Assembly (NCBI GenBank): GCA_965229505.1
Contig: OZ245881.1
Location: 248,001-312,000 of the forward strand
Direction: 5' to 3'
Length of the DNA: 64,000 nt
Origin: UBA6059 sp040219045
Lineage (GTDB): Bacteria; Bacteroidota; Bacteroidia; Cytophagales; Cyclobacteriaceae
Part shown: positions 58,493 through 64,000 of the stretch, piece after piece
Layout: every line of letters begins with the position of its first letter
Position numbering within the stretch: the stretch's first letter is position 1
Program-made: the position numbers and the translations under genes
Notes under the pieces: generated by a model
Seen by the model: only the letters and a program-made list of their open reading frames with translations
The model's database searches: none
What the model was told of the DNA's origin: nothing

Positions 58493-61180
58493 ATGGCACT
58501 TTCGACCAAGTACAATTCCCTCGAAGTAGAAGATCGCTGGTATCAGCATTGGATGGACAAAGGGTTCTTTCACGCAGAGCCTAACCCCGATAAGGAGCCA
58601 TTCAGCATAGTCATACCTCCTCCGAATGTCACAGGCGTCCTGCACATGGGCCACATGCTCAACAATACCATTCAAGACGTCCTCATCCGAAAAGCTCGAA
58701 TGGAGGGCAAGGAAGCCTGTTGGGTACCGGGCACGGATCATGCCAGCATCGCAACAGAAGCGAAGGTGGTAAGAATGCTCCGCGAGAAAGGCATCAAGAA
58801 AAGTGACCTGACCAGAGATGAGTTCATGGAGCACGCCTGGGAGTGGAAAGAGAAGTATGGCGGGATCATTCTCGAGCAACTCAAGAAGCTCGGAGCAAGC
58901 TGCGATTGGGACAGAACGGCGTTCACCATGGATCCGGACTACTACGATGCTGTCATCAAAGTATTTGTAGACCTCTATCGCAAAGGATTCATCTACAGAG
59001 GTCTTCGCATGATCAACTGGGACTGTGAGGCCATGACCGCACTCTCCAACGAAGAGGTGATCTATAATGAGAATGGTGATACGGCGACATTGTATTCCGT
59101 CCGATACAAAATACAAGAGTCGGAGGACGAATACGTAACCATTGCTACGGTACGACCTGAGACCATCATGGGTGATGCGGCCATTGCAGTCAACCCAAGC
59201 GATGAAAGATACAAGCACTTGTTGGGTAAGCACGCGATTGTGCCGTTCGTTGGCCGTGCTATCCCGATTATTGCGGATAGCTATGTTGATCTGGAGTTTG
59301 GAACGGGTTGTTTGAAAGTGACCCCTGCGCATGATCAAAATGACTATGAGATAGGCCAAAGGCACAATCTCGAAGTGATCGACACCATCAATCTGGATGG
59401 CACACTCAATGAGAAGTGTGGGGTGCCAGCCTATGTGGGTAAGGATCGATTTGTGGTAAGAAAGATGGTCATCAAAGACCTGAAAGCTGCGGGCGACCTT
59501 GTAGGCTCGGAGGAATTTACAACCAGAATTGGAAGATCAGAAAGAACCAACACTGTTGTAGAACCTAAGCTCTCTCTGCAGTGGTTCATCAACATGCAGG
59601 ATATCTCCAAAAGAGCATTGTCTGCTGTAGTGGATGATGAGGTGAAGCTGCATCCCGTCAAGTTTAAGAACACCTACATCCACTGGATGGAGAATGTACG
59701 TGACTGGTGTATATCGCGCCAACTCTGGTGGGGTCAGCGCATTCCGGCCTATTTCTACGGAGATGGTGATGATGATTTTGTAGTGGCTGCCTCGGTTGAA
59801 GAAGCTTTGGAACTGGCCAGGGAGGCAAGCGGCAATAGCTCGATGACAGCTGATGATCTGAAGCAGGATAGTGATGTGCTGGACACCTGGGCCTCATCCT
59901 GGCTCTTCCCCATTGAGGTATTCAAAGGCTTTGGTGACGACTCTTTTGACAAAGAAGCCGGCAAGATAAAGGCAGGAGCCAACGCTGATCTTGACTACTT
60001 CTACCCTACCAGTGTCCTAGTAACAGCACCAGAGATCCTTTTCTTCTGGGTAGCCCGAATGATCATTGCCGGGTACGAATACAAGGAGGAAAAGCCATTT
60101 GAAAATGTATATCTCACCGGTATCGTTCGTGACAAACAGCGGCGGAAGATGTCCAAGTCCCTTGGTAATTCACCAGATCCGTTGGATCTCATCGCTCAGT
60201 ACGGAGCAGATGGGGTACGCACGGGTATGCTCTTCTCATCTCCTGCCGGAAATGACCTGCTCTTCGACGAAAAGCTTGTCGAACAAGGGCGAAACTTCTC
60301 CAACAAGATCTGGAATGCTTTCAGACTAGTGACAGGATGGGAAGTGGCAAAAGGAGAGAAAAACGAAGAGAATGAGATTGCAATCAAGTGGTTTGAGTCT
60401 CGTTTTCAGCAGGCTTTTGTAGAGATCGAGGATCACTTCTCTAAATATAGAATCTCGGATGCTTTGATGACCAGCTACAAGCTGGTATGGAACGACTTCT
60501 GCAGCTGGTATCTGGAGATGATCAAGCCTGATTATGGAAAGCCTATTGACGAATACACGCTCAATGCCACTATTGCCTTTTTCGAAAAAGTACTTAAGAC
60601 GCTTCACCCGTTCATGCCGTTCATTACGGAGGAGCTGTGGCATCAGATAGCTGAGCGGTCAGATGACGACTGCATCATTGTAGCTGAGTGGCCAAAACCT
60701 GCGCCGTTCGACGCTAGTATCATTGCGGTAACCGAAGAGGCATTTGAAATAATAAGTGCAGTACGAAACCTGAGGAATGAAAAGGGCATTTCCATGAAGG
60801 AGGCATTGCCTTTGACAATCAATCAGAAGGGAACTGAGGATATCGCTCCCTTTGCGTCGGTCATAAGAAAGTTGTCCAACTTGGATGCACTGAACTTCTC
60901 ATCCGAAGCGCCTGATAATGCGATTTCGTTCGTGGTAAGGACGAACGAATGCCATGTAACCTTGGCAGGACTTATTGACACGGACAAAGAGCGTGAAGAG
61001 CTCCAAAAGGAGATCGAATACCTCACAGGTTTTAAAAATACCATAGAGAAAAAGCTAAGCAACGAGCGGTTTGTGAATAATGCACCGGAGCAGGTAGTGG
61101 CCATGGAGAAGAAGAAGCTGGAAGATACGATTGCCAAGATCAAATCGCTGCAAGACAATTTGGCCAAGCTCTCACAATGA
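58493..61180 (+). CDS. valS: Valyl-tRNA synthetase
   Basis: 895 residues. PPPNVTGVLHMGHML (about 42-56) contains the HIGH-type motif, RRKMSKSLGNSPDPL (about 548) is KMSKS, GTDHASIATEAKV the editing-region start, and the C-terminal coiled coil (about 830-895: DKEREELQKEIEYLTGFKN) ends the protein. It charges tRNA-Val in the cytosol. A long reverse-strand frame of 308 codons across the 5' half is a shadow caused by codon structure. Confidence 0.98.
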   Translation: MALSTKYNSLEVEDRWYQHWMDKGFFHAEPNPDKEPFSIVIPPPNVTGVLHMGHMLNNTIQDVLIRKARMEGKEACWVPGTDHASIATEAKVVRMLREKGIKKSDLTRDEFMEHAWEWKEKYGGIILEQLKKLGASCDWDRTAFTMDPDYYDAVIKVFVDLYRKGFIYRGLRMINWDCEAMTALSNEEVIYNENGDTATLYSVRYKIQESEDEYVTIATVRPETIMGDAAIAVNPSDERYKHLLGKHAIVPFVGRAIPIIADSYVDLEFGTGCLKVTPAHDQNDYEIGQRHNLEVIDTINLDGTLNEKCGVPAYVGKDRFVVRKMVIKDLKAAGDLVGSEEFTTRIGRSERTNTVVEPKLSLQWFINMQDISKRALSAVVDDEVKLHPVKFKNTYIHWMENVRDWCISRQLWWGQRIPAYFYGDGDDDFVVAASVEEALELAREASGNSSMTADDLKQDSDVLDTWASSWLFPIEVFKGFGDDSFDKEAGKIKAGANADLDYFYPTSVLVTAPEILFFWVARMIIAGYEYKEEKPFENVYLTGIVRDKQRRKMSKSLGNSPDPLDLIAQYGADGVRTGMLFSSPAGNDLLFDEKLVEQGRNFSNKIWNAFRLVTGWEVAKGEKNEENEIAIKWFESRFQQAFVEIEDHFSKYRISDALMTSYKLVWNDFCSWYLEMIKPDYGKPIDEYTLNATIAFFEKVLKTLHPFMPFITEELWHQIAERSDDDCIIVAEWPKPAPFDASIIAVTEEAFEIISAVRNLRNEKGISMKEALPLTINQKGTEDIAPFASVIRKLSNLDALNFSSEAPDNAISFVVRTNECHVTLAGLIDTDKEREELQKEIEYLTGFKNTIEKKLSNERFVNNAPEQVVAMEKKKLEDTIAKIKSLQDNLAKLSQ

Positions 61181-61425
61181 GTTGGCAACTCATCATTGAT
61201 ATCATAGGCTGGGTGGGCTCTATCGAAGTGATCCTGGCCTATGGTCTCAATAGCTATCAGAAGATCAAGTCTGACTCTCTGCTTTACCAGACCCTCAACT
61301 TGACCGGAGGTATCTTTTTGATCATCAACACGATCTATTATGGCGCCTATCCATCTACAGCCATCAATGTGGTTTGGGTAGTGATCGCTACGATTGCAAT
61401 AGGAAGTCTTATCAGAAAAAAGTGA
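61177..61425 (+). CDS. CBU_0592 family small membrane protein
   Basis: 82 residues with three helices (about 5-22, 40-57 and 60-77). DIIGWVGSIEVILAYGLNSY and LTGGIFLIINTIYYGAYPST are the signature of the CBU_0592-like domain, which also occurs fused to other proteins. It overlaps valS by 4 nt, so it is translated from the same message. Function unknown. Directly convergent with the alanine dehydrogenase gene, with no space between stops. Confidence 0.85.
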   Translation: MSWQLIIDIIGWVGSIEVILAYGLNSYQKIKSDSLLYQTLNLTGGIFLIINTIYYGAYPSTAINVVWVVIATIAIGSLIRKK

Positions 61426-62652
61426 TCAGAATCTTGCTGCCATTAGCAAGTTGAGGTCTTTGTATTTGAGGTTGAACTTCCTTGCCAGATGGACATTCGT
61501 CAATGCTCCCCTGTAGCAGTACACTCCCTTCATAAACCATTTGTGACTGAAGATCATGTCGTCTACTCCACCCACTTCGGCGATCTGGTTGAGGGTTGGA
61601 GTGAAAATGTTGCCCAGCGCGTTGGTAGCGGTCCTGGGGAATCTTGATGCGATGTTTGGGACGCAATAGTGGATGACATCATGCTTGCGAAACACCGGCT
61701 TACGTAAGTTAGTTAGCTCGCTTGTTTCGATACAACCGCCCTGATCGATGCTCACATCAATTACCACCGAGCCAGGACTCATTTGGGCAACCATTTCCTC
61801 TGATACCACAATTTTAGTCCGTCCTTTTTCCGCTCTCATAGCTCCAATGAGCACATCAGCATTCTTGATTGCGGTAGCTAATGTGCCAGGATCAATAGTC
61901 GAAGTATACACCGGCTGGGCAATGGCATGCTTGAGCCTCCTGAGCTTGTAGATATGATTATCGAATATCTGGATGTCCACCCCCAGGCCAAGAGCTGCCC
62001 GTGCCGCATACTCTGCGACCGTACCGGCTCCAAGAATGACCACTTTAGTCGGCGGTACTCCCGTAATTCCTCCAACGATGACGCCCTTGCCACCATTAGA
62101 AGTATTAAGATATTCCGCGGCGATCAGCATCACAGAGCTCCCCGCGATCTCGCTCATGGCCCGCACTAGTGGTAAGCCACCCACCTTATCCTCTATAAAT
62201 TCATAGCCAATGGCCGTGATATTCTTGGTGTTGAGTTCCTGGATAAACTCGGCCGTTTGCCGACCAGTCTGGAATGCGGAAATAAGTGTTTTTCCCCTTT
62301 TGATATAGCCAATCTCCGGGATGGTGGGAGGCTCTACCTTCATGATGATATCGGCCTCAAAAGCTTCCTTCGCCGAATAGGCAATCTCCGCACCAGCCTC
62401 GCAATATTCCTTATCAGAATAATTGGCTGAGTCACCAGCGCCGGTCTCAACTACCACCCTATGGCCGTTGCTAACCAGTACTTCTACCGACTCAGGTTTG
62501 AGCGATACTCGATTTTCCTGAAGTGATTTCTCCTTGGGTACCCCAATAAATAAGGTCTTATTGCCTTCTTTGATCTTGAGGAGTTGCTCCTTTGGGTAGA
62601 GTGCCGTCTCCTTGGCAAGAGCAGAAAGACCTGATTTAAAAGGTTCGGTCAT
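61426..62652 (-). CDS. ald: Alanine dehydrogenase family protein
   Basis: 408 residues. GVPKEKSLQENRVSL (about 33) is the substrate-region start of the alanine dehydrogenase / transhydrogenase alpha family, GAGTVAEYAARAALGLG (about 207-223) the NAD-binding motif, and VIDVSIDQGGCIET (about 285) the catalytic Asp block. In Bacteroidota this gene is normally downstream of porX-tsaE, as here. It may oxidise alanine to pyruvate and ammonia; enzyme data exist only for relatives. The start overlaps the end of tsaE by 17 nt. Confidence 0.92.
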   Translation of the reverse strand: MTEPFKSGLSALAKETALYPKEQLLKIKEGNKTLFIGVPKEKSLQENRVSLKPESVEVLVSNGHRVVVETGAGDSANYSDKEYCEAGAEIAYSAKEAFEADIIMKVEPPTIPEIGYIKRGKTLISAFQTGRQTAEFIQELNTKNITAIGYEFIEDKVGGLPLVRAMSEIAGSSVMLIAAEYLNTSNGGKGVIVGGITGVPPTKVVILGAGTVAEYAARAALGLGVDIQIFDNHIYKLRRLKHAIAQPVYTSTIDPGTLATAIKNADVLIGAMRAEKGRTKIVVSEEMVAQMSPGSVVIDVSIDQGGCIETSELTNLRKPVFRKHDVIHYCVPNIASRFPRTATNALGNIFTPTLNQIAEVGGVDDMIFSHKWFMKGVYCYRGALTNVHLARKFNLKYKDLNLLMAARF

Positions 62653-63073
62653 GGTGTGTCAGAATAAGGTTTCTGCCTGTTTCTGACACTAAATTAATAT
62701 TTATTTCGAGGTATTTGTCAGGAATCAAAGAAGGTATTTTTTCAGCCCACTCGATGAAGCACAATGCTCCCGAGTACAAATATTCGTCGGTACCAATATC
62801 ATAGGCCTCCTCTTCATCCCGGATCCTATAGAAATCAAAATGGAAGTATTGCTTTTCATTTTCATCAGCATACTCATTGACAAGACTATAGGTGGGGCTA
62901 GATATTTCGTCTACTATTCCCATTAAGCTACCAATGGCCTTGACCAGGGTCGTTTTACCAGCCCCCATCTCCCCCTGCAGCAACCATACTTTATGGTTGC
63001 CGGCATTTTCAATGATGTATCTGGCAGCTCCATTAATTTGCGCTAGCCCATCATAGCTGTACTCTTTAGTCAT
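62636..63073 (-). CDS. tsaE: tRNA threonylcarbamoyladenosine biosynthesis ATPase TsaE
   Basis: 145 residues. LLQGEMGAGKTTLVKAIG (about 31-48) is the Walker A motif, SPTYSLVNEY (about 58-67) and HFDFYRI (about 76-82) are TsaE signatures, and FIEWAEKIPSLIPDKY follows. It works with TsaB and TsaD to make t6A37 in tRNA. It overlaps porX by 8 nt. Confidence 0.96.
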   Translation of the reverse strand: MTKEYSYDGLAQINGAARYIIENAGNHKVWLLQGEMGAGKTTLVKAIGSLMGIVDEISSPTYSLVNEYADENEKQYFHFDFYRIRDEEEAYDIGTDEYLYSGALCFIEWAEKIPSLIPDKYLEININLVSETGRNLILTHHDRTF

Positions 63074-64000
63074 ACTTCTTAGGACGAAGTGTCACCACCG
63101 GCAAGATCATCTCCTCCATGCTGATACCCCCATGCTGGAAAGTGTCCTTATAATGGTTGACGTAGTAGTTAAAATTGTTTGGATACGCGAAGAAATAGTC
63201 TTCCTGAGCTATCGCAAATGAGGTGCTCACATTCTGTCTTGGGAGCTCTAAAGTCTCCGGCTTACGAACTTCGAAAACATCCTTGCCGTCATACCCAAGG
63301 TTTTTGCCTTGCTTGTATCGGAGGTTCGTATTTGTGTTTCGGTCTCCGATAATTTTAAAGGGTCGTCTTACGCGAATAGTACCATGATCTGTGGTCACAA
63401 TCACTTTCACATTGCTCTCAGATATCTTCTTCATGAAGTCCAATAATGACGAGTGCAAAAACCACGATAGGGTCAGTGATCGGTATGCAGCCTCATCAGG
63501 AGCCAACTCCCTAATCATCTGCATATCGGTGCGTGCGTGGGAAAGCATGTCCACAAAGTTGAATACAACCACGTTCAAGTCATTGTTCATGAGGTTGGGG
63601 GTATTATCAAGCAACGTCTTGCCGTGGTTGGCATGGATAATTTTGTGATAACTCGACTTGATGTTCAACCTGTTCTTATCAAGGTTTCGCTTCAAAAACT
63701 CTTCTTCATTATTGTTCTTTCCTTCATCCTTATCATCTCCTACCCATAGATCCGGGTGACGCTTCTCCATTTCGCTGGGCATCATTCCAGAGAAAATGGC
63801 ATTTCTGGCGTAAGCGGTGGTCGTAGGCAGAATAGAATAGTAAAAATCGTCTTCGACCATGTTGAACAAATCCGCCATGGTTGGCTCCAGGATTTCCCAT
63901 TGGTCATATCTCAGATTATCTATGACGATAAAAAAGACGGGTACGCCCTCCTCAAGCTGGGGGAAGACTTTTTTCTTCATGAGCTGGTTGCTCAACACCG
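63066..64000 (-). CDS. porX: T9SS response regulator PorX, C-terminal part (window edge)
   Basis: About 311 codons are visible; the frame stays open through the right edge, so the receiver domain at the N-terminus is missing and no real start exists here. FFIVIDNLRYDQWEILEP (about 20) and TTTAYARNAIFSGMMPSEME (about 58, metal Thr) and VTTDHGTIRVRRP (about 203) are the PglZ-type alkaline phosphatase superfamily domain; NNFNYYVNHYKDTFQHGGISM carries the last metal His and is PorX-typical. PorX governs type IX secretion with PorY and a sigma factor. The order porX-tsaE-ald is conserved in the phylum. Confidence 0.93.
   Translation of the reverse strand, partial: VLSNQLMKKKVFPQLEEGVPVFFIVIDNLRYDQWEILEPTMADLFNMVEDDFYYSILPTTTAYARNAIFSGMMPSEMEKRHPDLWVGDDKDEGKNNNEEEFLKRNLDKNRLNIKSSYHKIIHANHGKTLLDNTPNLMNNDLNVVVFNFVDMLSHARTDMQMIRELAPDEAAYRSLTLSWFLHSSLLDFMKKISESNVKVIVTTDHGTIRVRRPFKIIGDRNTNTNLRYKQGKNLGYDGKDVFEVRKPETLELPRQNVSTSFAIAQEDYFFAYPNNFNYYVNHYKDTFQHGGISMEEMILPVVTLRPKKYD

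Noticed and set aside
58439..59365. 308-codon reverse-strand open frame over valS
   Set aside because: It mirrors the highly conserved valS coding sequence and its translation is rich in His, Arg, Cys and Val as expected of an antisense shadow.
1..64000. CRISPR arrays, phage or plasmid modules, defence islands
   Set aside because: No regularly spaced repeats, integrase, capsid, restriction or cas-like genes were found; only a toxin-antitoxin pair and a MITE show mobility.

Overview
This 64 kb window is chromosomal DNA of a marine-type, probably gliding Bacteroidota of the order Cytophagales; family and genus cannot be fixed from the sequence. The evidence is the gene content (PorX, GldC, DUF3098, DUF3078, the ligase-associated repair set, TonB receptors with a carboxypeptidase-like N-terminal domain), the TAnnTTTG-type -7 promoter boxes and the lack of strong Shine-Dalgarno sequences. 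No rRNA, CRISPR array, prophage, complete IS element or canonical tRNA is visible.

Layout. 1-2886: 3' part of a TPR/FlgO-domain protein, then about 800 bp of duplicated intergenic repeats. 2887-8713: small membrane proteins, an IorA/IorB-type molybdenum hydroxylase, a PepSY protein and a sterol-desaturase-family enzyme. 8710-13462: lipoprotein sulfatase, DUF3078 protein, acyl-CoA ligase. 13560-13712: a tRNA-like RNA followed by a terminator. 13870-20602: Lrp-type regulator, then the compact suf operon sufBCDSE with a SufT-like gene and a bacilliredoxin. 20922-25902: nucleotide-sugar epimerase, APS/PAPS reductase, pectinacetylesterase-like lipoprotein, a RelE-type toxin-antitoxin pair and a CrtI/CrtISO-like desaturase. 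26034-29279: PTPS, FolE, an SDR lacking the catalytic Tyr, two small unknown proteins and a flavin reductase, preceded by a region rich in inverted repeats. 29276-37968: the ligase-associated DNA repair set (exonuclease, ATP-dependent ligase, Lhr-like helicase, PdeM phosphoesterase), interrupted by hppA and a DUF2147 gene. 38079-42709: ECF sigma factor with a membrane partner, then ftsX, DUF3098, truB, ribF, gldC. 42988-47386: TonB receptor plus SGNH-hydrolase lipoprotein. 48345-53437: class V aminotransferase, then a sulfite oxidase operon (sulfite oxidase, anchored cytochrome c, rhodanese lipoprotein, sterol-desaturase-like protein). 53438-64000: a 191-bp MITE, M81 peptidase, serine hydrolase, fumarylacetoacetase, ValS, alanine dehydrogenase, TsaE and the C-terminal part of PorX.

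How genes work together. suf makes Fe-S clusters, needed by IorA and by the CysH-type reductase. The repair set is expected to act on DNA damage. The pterin/SDR/flavin genes plus the desaturase recall light-response clusters of marine Bacteroidota, although no photolyase or photoreceptor lies in the window. PorX and GldC point to type IX secretion and gliding.

The most unusual signals are (1) a short DNA word, CCTACCGG, found at least 23 times on both strands and in several reading frames against roughly 1.5 expected, with seven copies in 2.9 kb over the repair genes; (2) an 86-nt tRNA-like fold whose D and anticodon arms are replaced by one long hairpin; and (3) a new MITE with 18-bp ends and a TTAT target duplication.
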